From NCBI RefSeq assembly GCF_947581735.1, contig NZ_CANPVT010000032.1, positions 1 to 64,000 on the forward strand: 64,000 nt of DNA, written 5' to 3'. A program made the position numbers and the translations under genes. Positions within the stretch are counted from its first letter, which is position 1, and each line of letters begins with the position of its first letter. Source of the DNA: Candidatus Palauibacter soopunensis. GTDB taxonomy: Bacteria; Gemmatimonadota; Gemmatimonadetes; Palauibacterales; Palauibacteraceae. Below, in pieces: positions 16,727-25,124 of the stretch. A model generated the notes under the pieces. It was not told the DNA's origin and made no database searches. It saw only the letters and a list, made by a program, of their open reading frames with translations.

Positions 16727-16811
16727 ACCGTGAGGTCCGGTGCGAACCGCGGCGCGAGATCGGAACGCAAGCGGTGGCGGCGTTTCGCCGGGGGCTGCTA
16801 AACTCAGGGCC

Positions 16812-17480
16812 ATGTTCAGAAAACTGAGGCAGATGGTCGACGAGGCGCTCGACCGGATGGAAGCGAAGCAGCCTGGCGCGTCCGAGGACGACATCGACCG
16901 CGTCATCCGCGCCATGCGCCAGGAACTCGTGGATACGCGAGCACGGATCTCCGAACTCGAGGAGCTGTTCGAGTCGCAGGTGCGTCAGGCCGACCGGGAG
17001 AAGGACGCGGCCCGAGTCGCCGAGCGGCGGGCCGCGAAGGCCGCCGAGATCGGGGATGCGGAGACGGTCGAGGTCGCGAACCGGTTCGCGGCGCGGCACC
17101 GCCAGCGGCTCGAGGTACTCGTCCTCAAGGCCGAGGGGACGCAGGCCGAACTTCAGCAGCAGAAAGCCGAGGCCGTGCAGGGCGCTGAACAGCTGAAGAG
17201 CGCCATGGCGCGGCGGGATTCGCTCAGCGTGCAGCAACGGCGCGCGCAGGCGATCCAGCACTCCGCCGACCGCTTCGACTCGGTGGATGCGTTCGACCGC
17301 ATGGCCGAGAAGATGGAGGGAAGCAGCGACCTCGACGACGCGCGCCGCCAGGTGGACGAAGCGCTCGATCCGATGGCGGGCGCGCCGGAGCGGGATTTTG
17401 CGGCCGAGCGGGACCTGCGGGAGGCGCGGGCGGACGCGATGCTCGAGGAGCTGAAGCGCCGCATGTCGAAAGAGGAGTAG
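16812..17480 (+). CDS. Coiled-coil protein, distantly PspA-like
   Basis: 222 residues, almost entirely charged helix (MFRKLRQMVDEALDRMEAKQ, then a long Glu/Arg/Ala-rich stretch with heptads to about residue 150). The opening and the conserved-looking MRQELVDTRARISELEE recall the PspA/IM30 family of membrane-stress coiled coils, but the match is weak. No signal peptide or membrane helix. The stop is 3 bp before the next ATG, so it is probably co-transcribed with the transporter. It is divergent from csoR; the promoter lies within 16727-16811. Function unknown. Confidence 0.65.
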   Translation: MFRKLRQMVDEALDRMEAKQPGASEDDIDRVIRAMRQELVDTRARISELEELFESQVRQADREKDAARVAERRAAKAAEIGDAETVEVANRFAARHRQRLEVLVLKAEGTQAELQQQKAEAVQGAEQLKSAMARRDSLSVQQRRAQAIQHSADRFDSVDAFDRMAEKMEGSSDLDDARRQVDEALDPMAGAPERDFAAERDLREARADAMLEELKRRMSKEE

Positions 17481-17483
17481 CGG

Positions 17484-18983
17484 ATGGACCTGCTGACGAT
17501 CGCCGTCTTCGGCTACCCGCTCGTCCTCATCGGGATCGGCGTGTGGCGCTCCAGGCAGATCAAGAGCCACGCCGACTTCATGGTGGCGGGCCGGAACGTG
17601 CCGGTGGCGCTCCTCGTCGGGACCCTCATCTGCACCTGGATCGGATCGGGCTCGCTCTTCGGCGGGGCCGGGCTGGCCTACCGCACGGGGATCGCGGAGT
17701 TGTGGTTCTCCTTCGGCGCCTGGGTCGGCCTCCTCGTCGCCTTCTACCTGGCGCCCCGCGTGCGCTCGATCGCGAAGTACACCGTCCCGGACCTCCTCGA
17801 ACAGCGCTACAACGCGGCGGCGCGCGTCCTCGGCACGGTCGCGATCATCCTGGCCTACGTCACGATCGCCGCCTACCAGTTCCGGGGCGGCGGCTGGATC
17901 CTGAGCATCGTCACCGACGGCGCGATCTCGCCCACGACCGGGATGATCATCACCTGCGTCACGATCGTGGCGTTCACAGCGCTCGCCGGGATGGTGTCGA
18001 TCGTCTCCGTCGATCTCCTGAACGGGATCATCATCACCCTCGGGATCGTCATCGGTCTCCCCTATCTCGTGTTCTCGAACGGCGGGGTCGGGGAGATCGC
18101 GGCCGCACTGCCGGAGCAGCATCTCACCGTACTCGGGGGACACAACGTGCTCTGGGTCATCGGCGTCGCGATGCCCACCTTCCTGCTCATCCTGGGCGAG
18201 AGCGGCATGTACCAGAAGTTCTTCTCCGCGAAGGACGCGGGGTCGGCCAAGAAGGCGGTGGTCGGCATGTTCCTCGGGGTCGTCTTCATCGAGACGACGC
18301 TGGCCCTGATCGCGATCGTCGGGCGGGCGGTCTTCCCGGAACTCGCCGACCCGGAGCAGGTGTCACTGGTCGGTCGCGCGGCGTCGGAGACGATCATCCT
18401 CTACATCGCCGCCAACGGCCTGCCGATCGTCGGGGGCGCGATTCTCCTCGCCGCGGCGGTCGCCATCGTACTCTCGACGGGCAACACGTTTCTGCTCGTG
18501 CCCTCGACGAACGTGAGCCGGGACCTCTACGAACGCTTCGTGGATCCGGACGCGAGCGAGGGGCGGAAGCTGGCGTTGCAGCGCCTGTGCGTCGTCCTGT
18601 TCGGCGGGCTGGGGCTCGTACTGCTGACGCAGTTCGACACCGTGCTCGCGATGGCGCTGTACGCGTACTCGCTCGTCGGGGCGAGCCTCACGCCGGCGCT
18701 CCTCGCCGCTTTCCTCTGGCGTCGCGTGACGCCGCAGGGAGGGGTGGCGTGTATCGCGGGCGGACTCGGGAGCATCGTGGGGATCGCGCTCCTGTCCCGG
18801 TTCGGCGTGAACTTCACCGCCACGATCGGGGGCACCGCGTTCGACTTCGCTTCGAGCGACTACATCGTGATCCCGGGAGTCCTCATCTCGCTCGGACTCC
18901 TTATCATCGTGAGCCTCCTCACACCGCCCTCCCCCGAGGAGAAGTGGCAGCCCTTCTTCCGGGAGAATCCCGAGAAGCTCTGA
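17484..18983 (+). CDS. Sodium:solute symporter (SSS family)
   Basis: 499 residues with about 13 hydrophobic segments. SHADFMVAGRNVP and ICTWIGSGSLFGGAGLAYRTG in the first two helices, and RVRSIAKYTVPDLLEQRYN after them, are typical of the SSS family, which uses a Na+ gradient to import sugars, amino acids, nucleosides or organic acids. The substrate cannot be told from sequence. A good ribosome site (GAGGAG) lies in the end of the preceding gene, 3 bp away, indicating an operon with it. Length is normal. Confidence 0.92.
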   Translation: MDLLTIAVFGYPLVLIGIGVWRSRQIKSHADFMVAGRNVPVALLVGTLICTWIGSGSLFGGAGLAYRTGIAELWFSFGAWVGLLVAFYLAPRVRSIAKYTVPDLLEQRYNAAARVLGTVAIILAYVTIAAYQFRGGGWILSIVTDGAISPTTGMIITCVTIVAFTALAGMVSIVSVDLLNGIIITLGIVIGLPYLVFSNGGVGEIAAALPEQHLTVLGGHNVLWVIGVAMPTFLLILGESGMYQKFFSAKDAGSAKKAVVGMFLGVVFIETTLALIAIVGRAVFPELADPEQVSLVGRAASETIILYIAANGLPIVGGAILLAAAVAIVLSTGNTFLLVPSTNVSRDLYERFVDPDASEGRKLALQRLCVVLFGGLGLVLLTQFDTVLAMALYAYSLVGASLTPALLAAFLWRRVTPQGGVACIAGGLGSIVGIALLSRFGVNFTATIGGTAFDFASSDYIVIPGVLISLGLLIIVSLLTPPSPEEKWQPFFRENPEKL

Positions 18984-19005
18984 GCCGCGGGCTCCGCGCC
19001 GGAGG

Positions 19006-20070
19006 TCAGCTCAGGAAATCGCGCAGTTCGTCGAAGCTGCGAGGAGGTCCGAGCACGACGAGATCGTCGCCGGCCCGCAGCCTCTCCTGCGACCCCGGGT
19101 TGTAGACGAACCCCTCGGCGTCGCCGCCCCCTTCGCTTCCGCGCCGGATCGCGACGACGAGCAGGCCGGTTCTGGCCTGGATCTTCGCCTCGGCCAGGGT
19201 GAGTCCGGCGACCTCGGAGGACTCCGGCACGGACACCTGCTCCAGAAGGAGTCCCATTCCGCCGGCGTCGCCGGGGGTGTCGAAGTCGACGAAGAGCGTG
19301 AGGTCGGGCCGCAGGACGAGCGAGGCCATCTGGATGCCGCCCGTCGAGTTGGGCGTGACGACGCGGTCGGCGCCGGCCTTCTTGAGCTTGCTCACCGCGT
19401 CCTCGGAACGCGCCCGCCCCACGATCGTCAGATCCGGGTTCAGCTCACGCGCCGCCAGACACACGAATGCGTTGTCGGTGTCCGCGCTCAGCGAGGCGAT
19501 GAGCCCGCGCGCCCGCTCGATCCCCGCCGCGACGAGCGCGTCGTCATCGGTCGCGTCCCCCTCGATGACCAGCGCGTCGGGGTCGATCCGGCGGGCCTCC
19601 TCGATCTGCACGGGGTCGCTTTCGATGGCGACGTATGGGGTCCCGCGCGTGGCGAGCCTCTTCAGCGCGGCCAGGCCGGTGCGGCCCGCCCCGCACAGGA
19701 TCACATGGTCCCTGCGGCGGTCGATCCTCTTCATCGTTCTTCGTCTCTTGAGTGACTGGGTCAGGTCCATCTCGACGAGGGTGGCGGTGATGAGGGCGAA
19801 CCAGATCGCGAGCGTGACGATGCCGCCCGCGATCATGAAACTCGCGAAGATGCGGCCGCCGTCCGTGAGCGTCCGGATTTCGCCGTACCCGACCGCCGAG
19901 ACCGTGATGACGGTCATGAAGAATGCGTCCGACAGGTTGTATTCGGGCATGAGAGCGAAGCCGATCGTCCCGATGACCGTGAGACTCACCGTGAAGACGA
20001 CGGCCCCGAGGAGGCGGCCTTCGAACCGGCTGAAGTCGAACAGGTGCCGCACGAGACTCATCCGGCTCAT
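19006..20070 (-). CDS. Potassium channel with TrkA-type RCK domains
   Basis: 354 residues. Two membrane helices flank a pore loop with TVITVSAVGYGE, containing the GYG selectivity filter of K+ channels. After a short linker comes an RCK/TrkA-N Rossmann domain (HVILCGAGRTGLAALKRL, then AIESDPVQIEEAR and VIEGDATDDDAL), and then a TrkA-C domain (SEVAGLTLAEAKIQARTGLLVVAIRR) to the end. This is the two-helix channel plus gating-ring layout of MthK-like proteins, which respond to ligands such as Ca2+ or nucleotides. Its ATG overlaps the stop of the upstream gene (ATGA), so the two proteins are coupled. It is convergent with the SSS gene. Confidence 0.92.
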   Translation of the reverse strand: MSRMSLVRHLFDFSRFEGRLLGAVVFTVSLTVIGTIGFALMPEYNLSDAFFMTVITVSAVGYGEIRTLTDGGRIFASFMIAGGIVTLAIWFALITATLVEMDLTQSLKRRRTMKRIDRRRDHVILCGAGRTGLAALKRLATRGTPYVAIESDPVQIEEARRIDPDALVIEGDATDDDALVAAGIERARGLIASLSADTDNAFVCLAARELNPDLTIVGRARSEDAVSKLKKAGADRVVTPNSTGGIQMASLVLRPDLTLFVDFDTPGDAGGMGLLLEQVSVPESSEVAGLTLAEAKIQARTGLLVVAIRRGSEGGGDAEGFVYNPGSQERLRAGDDLVVLGPPRSFDELRDFLS

Positions 20071-21707
20071 CGCGCCCCGCGGTCCAGGCGCGCGACGACC
20101 TGGCGCCCCTTGATCCGGCTGCCGTCGAGGCCGCGGACCACGGCGTCGGCGACCAGCGAATCGATGTCGACGAGGGTGAAGTTCTGCCGGATGTCTATGC
20201 GCCCGATCTGTCCGCCCGCGACGGATGTTTCGCCGGTGATCGCGCCGACGAGGTCGCCGGGGCCCGCGCCGTCGCGCCTCCCGACGCCGACGAAGACTTT
20301 GGTCCAGGTGGGGCGAGTGGCACGCCGGGCGCTCGTGTCGGGGCGCGCGGCCGCGGTGTCGCCGGGCGGTGCGTCGCCGGGTGCGGCCTCCCGGGTCCCG
20401 GCGGCCGGGCGGTCCGCCGCCCGGAGGAGTCCGGCGAGGGCGGCGGCGACGCGCGCGGCGCCGTGTTCCTGCATGAGAGGGGCCAGGAGGAGCGCGCCGG
20501 CCGCGAGGTCCTGCTGCTCCAGCGCGCTGGAGACGCGGGCCCGGAAGGCGGCCACGTCGTCCAGGAGCGCGGGATCGGCGGACTCGGCCAGCGGTGCGAC
20601 CCGCAGCCCGGCCCGCAACGCCGTCAGCTCGAGCTGACGTTCGTGCAGGGAGTCGACGATGGCGTAGCAGCGCTCGGCGTCGGCGGCCGCGCGGGCGAGG
20701 GGTTCCGGCGTCGGCGGCAGTTCGAACGCGACGGCATGGGCGGCGGGGTCGACCTCGCCCCACGCTCCAACCCGTACCTCGTCGCCGCCGTCAGTCTCGG
20801 CAGCGTCGCCGTCCGTCTCGCCCGCGCCGCCCCCGGTCTCGGTCTCTCCGTCGTCCGTTTCCGCCGTGCCGGCTGCCTCGGACCCGGCGACGCGCAGCCC
20901 GGCCAGCGAGAGCGCGGCGCTCACGTCCGCGACGGCGGCGGGGGCCGTCTCGACGCTGGCGGCGGCCGCCGCGCCGGCCCGCGTGAGGTCGTGAAGCAGC
21001 TCGGTCAGGCGGGTCAGCCGGCCCTCGCGCGTCGCCTGGCTCGCGACGGCGATCGGAGTGCCCGCCCCACGGCCCGCCTCCGGCTCCCCGGCCCGCGGCT
21101 CGGCGAACAGTTCGTTCGGCCACCGGCGCGCGCGGGGCAGCCAGCGCTCGATCAGCTCGTCGAACCCCGCATCCCGGGCGTGGGTCGTCGCGATCCGACG
21201 GGCCCCGTCGCCCGAGGCCTGCACCACGGCCTCGACGGCGGCCCGCGCCGGCTCGAGCGCACGAACGTCGTCGAGGACCAGGGTGCACAGCGCCCCCGCC
21301 GGGATGTCGCCCCTTCGCACGCCCTCCAGCAGGACGGCCGGAGGCCCGACGAGGATCGGGGCCCGCCCAATCGCCCCGGCGGCGGCGCCCGGCGTGATGA
21401 CGACCTCGTGCCCGGCCGCCCGCGCGGCGGCGTGCATGCCCGCTGCGCAGCGCCGCGCGCGGTCCACGGTCGCGGTGAGCACGAAGGCACGTCCCCCCGC
21501 CTCGCCGGCGGCAAGGTCCCGCACGGCGGCTGCCGCGTAGAGCGGGGCGAGGCCCGCCCCCTCGGCGGCAATGAGCGCCAGGTGGCGCCCCCGCTCGATC
21601 GCGCCAGAGAGGCTCTCGAGCGCTTCCGGCGACGGCGGGGCGGTGCCCGCCGCGGGCTCCGACTGTTCCTGGTTCAAGCGCGGGATCCCGAAGAACGAGT
21701 TGGACAA
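20067..21707 (-). CDS. Degenerate DEAD-box-like protein with DbpA RNA-binding domain
   Basis: About 546 residues from a TTG; the frame is open further upstream to 21923 but that part overlaps the divergent gene. The N-terminal 250 residues follow the shape of a helicase RecA-like domain (GRHLALIAAEGAGLAPLYAAA in place of the phosphate loop, then VLDDVRALEPA in place of DEAD), but the ATP-binding lysine and the DEAD motif are not intact. A low-complexity Ala/Glu/Thr/Gly-rich linker follows. The last 75 residues (WTKVFVGVGRRDGAGPGDLV...VDIDSLVADAVVRGLDG...RQVVARLD) are the DbpA/CsdA RNA-binding domain. It is probably an RNA-binding protein that lost helicase activity. Coupled by ATGA to the K+ channel gene. 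Start uncertain. Confidence 0.7.
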   Translation of the reverse strand: MSNSFFGIPRLNQEQSEPAAGTAPPSPEALESLSGAIERGRHLALIAAEGAGLAPLYAAAAVRDLAAGEAGGRAFVLTATVDRARRCAAGMHAAARAAGHEVVITPGAAAGAIGRAPILVGPPAVLLEGVRRGDIPAGALCTLVLDDVRALEPARAAVEAVVQASGDGARRIATTHARDAGFDELIERWLPRARRWPNELFAEPRAGEPEAGRGAGTPIAVASQATREGRLTRLTELLHDLTRAGAAAAASVETAPAAVADVSAALSLAGLRVAGSEAAGTAETDDGETETGGGAGETDGDAAETDGGDEVRVGAWGEVDPAAHAVAFELPPTPEPLARAAADAERCYAIVDSLHERQLELTALRAGLRVAPLAESADPALLDDVAAFRARVSSALEQQDLAAGALLLAPLMQEHGAARVAAALAGLLRAADRPAAGTREAAPGDAPPGDTAAARPDTSARRATRPTWTKVFVGVGRRDGAGPGDLVGAITGETSVAGGQIGRIDIRQNFTLVDIDSLVADAVVRGLDGSRIKGRQVVARLDRGAR

Positions 21708-21897
21708 GGGGTCGTGCGCGGGCCTTCGCCCAGCGGTGGGAAGGTACGCAAGGCGTCCGCCCGTCCAAAGTGGACCCGCCCCCCAGGCTCCCCCGCCGGT
21801 CGCGTCACGTTGACGGCGGTTCGGAGGCGCGTCTAACGTCACGGTCCGCTCGCCGCGGCAGTCCGGCGCGCTCTCCCCCGATGACCTCCAGTACGAG

Positions 21898-23250
21898 GTG
21901 ACAGCAATTTCCACCGTCGGCACTCTGGAGGCGATTCAGGCCTGGGTGTGGGGCGTCCCCCTCATCATCCTCCTCCTCACCACCGGCTTCGTCTACACGC
22001 TGCTGCTGCGCGGCCTCCAGTTCCGCCGGCTGGGGCACGCGCTCTGGCTGGCGCTCGTCAAGCGTCGCGAACCGGAGGGCGAGGGCGACATCTCGCACTT
22101 CCAGGCGCTCATGACCGCGCTGGCCGCAACGGTCGGCACGGGGAACATCGTGGGCGTCGCGACGGCCATCGGTGCGGGCGGCCCGGGCGCGCTCTTCTGG
22201 ATGTGGGTGACGGGCCTCCTCGGGATGGCGACGAAGTACGCAGAGGCCGTGCTCGGTGTTCGCTACCGGGAGACCGATGCCAGGGGCGAGAAGGCGGGCG
22301 GCCCCATGTACTACCTCGAACACGGCCTCGGCCGGGGTGGGCTCGGCCGCGGCCTCGCGATCGCCTTCGCGCTCTTCGCGACCCTCGCGGCCTTCGGGAT
22401 CGGCAACGGCGTCCAGTCGCAGGCCGTCGCGGACGCGATGAACGAGTCGTTCAACGTGCCGCACTGGGTCATGGGACTCGTCACGGCGGCGGCCGTCGGC
22501 CTCGTCATCATCGGGGGGATCCGGTCCATCGGGCGCGTGGCGAGCGTCATCGTGCCCGCGATGATCGTCCTCTACATGGGCGTCGCCGCCATCGTACTCA
22601 TATCCAACGCGGCACAGATTCCGTCGGCCTTCCGGCTCGTGTTCGAGCATGCGTTCGGAGGGCGCGCGGTGGCCGGTGGGGCGCTCGGCTACACCGTGCT
22701 CCAGGCGATGCGCTTCGGGGTCGCGCGCGGGATCTTCTCCAACGAATCCGGGCTCGGGACGGGCGCCATCGCCGCCGCGGCGGCGCAGACGCGCGAACCG
22801 GTGCGGCAGGCCCTCGTCTCCATGACGCAGACGTTCATCGACACCATCGTCGTCTGCACCTTCACGGGACTCGCGATCCTCACGACGGGCGCGTGGCAGT
22901 CGGGCGCCGAGGGCGCGAACATGACGCAACTCGCCTTCGACACGAGCCTGCTCGCGGGTGCGGGGGACATCGTGGTTGCCCTCGGCCTCGCGACCTTCGC
23001 CTTCAGCACGATGCTCGGGTGGTCCTACTACGGAGAACGCAGTTTCGCCTACCTCTTCGGCGAACGCGTGATCCGTCCCTACCGGCTGGTGTTCGTACTC
23101 GTGGTCGGGCTCGCGGCCGTCGTGCAACTGGATGTCGTGTGGCTGATCTCCGACATCCTCAACGGGCTCATGGCCGCCCCGAACCTGGTGGGACTCCTGC
23201 TCCTGTCAGGCGTCGTATGGCGGGAGACGCGGAGCTACTTCAACCGCTAG
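21898..23250 (+). CDS. Sodium:alanine/glycine symporter (AGCS family)
   Basis: 450 residues, 10-11 hydrophobic segments. [18 protein letters not shown] and [23 protein letters not shown] are the AGCS signature, and [19 protein letters not shown] is the conserved loop of the second half. The family imports alanine or glycine with Na+. The start is GTG near a GAGG; divergent from the DbpA-domain gene, so the promoter lies within about 190 bp. It is followed by a stem-loop and an A+T-rich patch. Confidence 0.93.
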   Translation: MTAISTVGTLEAIQAWVWGVPLIILLLTTGFVYTLLLRGLQFRRLGHALWLALVKRREPEGEGDISHFQALMTALAATVGTGNIVGVATAIGAGGPGALFWMWVTGLLGMATKYAEAVLGVRYRETDARGEKAGGPMYYLEHGLGRGGLGRGLAIAFALFATLAAFGIGNGVQSQAVADAMNESFNVPHWVMGLVTAAAVGLVIIGGIRSIGRVASVIVPAMIVLYMGVAAIVLISNAAQIPSAFRLVFEHAFGGRAVAGGALGYTVLQAMRFGVARGIFSNESGLGTGAIAAAAAQTREPVRQALVSMTQTFIDTIVVCTFTGLAILTTGAWQSGAEGANMTQLAFDTSLLAGAGDIVVALGLATFAFSTMLGWSYYGERSFAYLFGERVIRPYRLVFVLVVGLAAVVQLDVVWLISDILNGLMAAPNLVGLLLLSGVVWRETRSYFNR

Positions 23251-23508
23251 CAGGCCGTGGCAAAACCCCGCGTCAGCGCCGAGAGCGGTGAAGCGCTCGC
23301 CTGACAAGGAGCGACGAGGGAGCATAGCAGCGCTATTCTGCGGATATTTCGTAAATTGCATATATTACAATGATTTATGTTTTTTGCGGTAAGGTTCATC
23401 CCCTTTTTACATCCCCATTCCTAAACGGGATTCCGCGCGACGTTGGTGAACTTCGGTGGACCTGAACTCGCAGTGTGGCCGACGGCGGCGAGAGCTATTC
23501 AACGGGGC
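23251..23508. other. Intergenic region with stem-loop and AT-rich patch
   Basis: No gene seen. An imperfect hairpin (GTCAG...CTGAC, 23272-23305) lies 20 bp after the symporter stop and may end its transcript, though no T-run follows. Bases about 23331-23420 are strikingly A+T-rich (TATTTCGTAAATTGCATATATTACAATG region) against a two-thirds GC background, which marks foreign or boundary DNA. Both flanking genes point into the region. Confidence 0.5.
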
Positions 23509-24846
23509 TCACCCCTGACGCAGCCTGCGTCGACACTCGGGGTGCAACGCGGTCACCAGACGATTGAAATGTTCGCGCATCCACTCGACGGCCTCTTCGA
23601 AGTCGCGGATGGCTGTCCCGTCCACGAACTCCGTATGGCGACTGAAGCCCAAGCGCGGCTGTCCTGTCGAATTCGTCCAGCGCTTGCAGCCGTCGAGCAC
23701 GGCCGCCAAAGGTTCATTGCCGTCCACGGCGCTGATGATCTCGTCAAAGACCCTTCCTTCCTCGGGGAAGCCTGCACGCCATGTGAGGTAGGTTCCGATG
23801 CCGGATTGGTTGCGGTTGAGAAAAGCGCCGAACGAGAGGCCCCAGCCCCGGAATCCCGATCCTTCGACCTTGACCCAAGCCGTCGAGTAGCTGGAGGGTT
23901 GAGGCACTTCGGGTGTGGGATCGTCGAAGGCGAAGTCTTCCAACACCGCCCTCCAGAATCGCTCGTTCTCATCCTCGATCGGCGACGCCTCATGTTCGAC
24001 AACTGGATCGTCGTCGGTCTCCTCCAGAACGGTCTTGCGAATGAGGATCGTGCGGGGCACGAGTTCGGTCCGCGCGAGGACACGAGGCTGGATGATCAGG
24101 TCTTCGCTATCGCCACGACGAAAGACGGCAGCCTCGATGAGCGCGAGATTGAAGCGCAGTCCGCTGTGTTCCTGCACGTAGGCGACGATGTCTTGGACGC
24201 CCTCGCGGATTCCGTCGCCGATGATCAGGAGAAGGAACTCGCCCCGTTTGAGCCGGCGGGCGACGCCATCGACGAAGCTGTGCTCTTCTACCTCGCCGTG
24301 TGCTTCGGAAACGATGTCAAATGGCGACCGCTTGGTGCGGTTCCTGACCTCCCGGTCCAAGTCGTCGTAGCTCCACGACGCGAGCACGCGGGCGTAGTCG
24401 AGAATCTGGCCAACCACCTCCCTCCGTGCGTCAGGATTTCTCCACAGCTTGAACTCTGCGAGAACGATTCGGCCGGTCGGCGTCAGGTACAACGCATCGG
24501 CGGATCCGGCTCGCGTTCCGAGCTCCACGCAGACCGGAACCGAGCTGTGGTATGCAGGGTCGATTTCACCGAGCGGGAGGATGTCCGCGTGCCGGAACAA
24601 GATCTCCTGTAAGGCGGCCTCGTCGATTGACGACTCGCCGCTTGCGGAACCTACTGGTACGCGCCGCCACGTGCTTCTCGCGGTCGAGTTGCCGCTCAGT
24701 TGGATGAGATTACCGTAAATCTGTGGTCTCTCGGTGATGTTCCCGTGGTCGAGTTCGACTTGGAGGTCGACCAAGCCCTTGATCGCGAACGAATCCGGTG
24801 CTCGTCGGACCTCACCCAGTCGGGCTTCTCCCGAAGATAGCGACAT
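23509..24846 (-). CDS. PD-(D/E)XK nuclease-like protein
   Basis: 445 residues from the ATG at 24846. Around residues 105-155 is a restriction-nuclease-like core: an acidic D117 (SADALYL), then E131-x-K133 in IVLAEFKLWRN, then Q147-x3-Y151 in GQILDYAR. The D...ExK plus QxxxY order is that of RecB/Cas4-like PD-(D/E)XK enzymes. The rest (residues 160-445) is a soluble alpha/beta region without a family I can name. No partner methylase or helicase is adjacent. It stands alone between an AT-rich patch and structured repeat B, in accessory DNA, which suggests a defence or mobile-element role (inference). A TTG 18 nt upstream is an alternative start. Confidence 0.7.
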   Translation of the reverse strand: MSLSSGEARLGEVRRAPDSFAIKGLVDLQVELDHGNITERPQIYGNLIQLSGNSTARSTWRRVPVGSASGESSIDEAALQEILFRHADILPLGEIDPAYHSSVPVCVELGTRAGSADALYLTPTGRIVLAEFKLWRNPDARREVVGQILDYARVLASWSYDDLDREVRNRTKRSPFDIVSEAHGEVEEHSFVDGVARRLKRGEFLLLIIGDGIREGVQDIVAYVQEHSGLRFNLALIEAAVFRRGDSEDLIIQPRVLARTELVPRTILIRKTVLEETDDDPVVEHEASPIEDENERFWRAVLEDFAFDDPTPEVPQPSSYSTAWVKVEGSGFRGWGLSFGAFLNRNQSGIGTYLTWRAGFPEEGRVFDEIISAVDGNEPLAAVLDGCKRWTNSTGQPRLGFSRHTEFVDGTAIRDFEEAVEWMREHFNRLVTALHPECRRRLRQG

Positions 24847-24940
24847 GTGTGGTGGCTGCCACAATGCCCTGCCGCGTTGGATCGCGGAGCGCGTGCCGCA
24901 CGTAGCGGCTCCAGAGGCCGTTTCGCGGGGGCGTCCGCTG

Positions 24941-25026
24941 GGCTGGCTCCCGTCCCTATAATAGGCCGGAAGCCAGCCGACCCCGTGTTGAACACGGAGG
25001 CTGGCGAGGGGGGCCGCACCCCCCTT
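24941..25026 (-). repeat. Structured repeat element, copy B (inverted)
   Basis: Read on the minus strand this has the same plan as copy A. A G-run/C-run hairpin (AAGGGGGG TGCGG CCCCCC, 25026-25007) is followed by GCCAGCC, the palindrome CCGTGTTCAACACGG, GGCTGGCT, a 22-nt loop, and AGCCAGCC (24948-24941). The first GCCAGCC pairs perfectly with GGCTGGC around the palindrome; the last AGCCAGCC can pair with the same GGCTGGCT instead. It lies in the 278-bp gap between the nuclease gene and the beta-propeller operon; that gap holds no gene. Confidence 0.7.
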
Positions 25027-25124
25027 CAGAACCCCCGGCTTTTTGCACTGCTGCGAGTATGGTCAGCGCGTGAGCAACTCACGAATCCCGTGGCTGGAGT
25101 GTCCACGATTCGGGCTGCTTCGCG

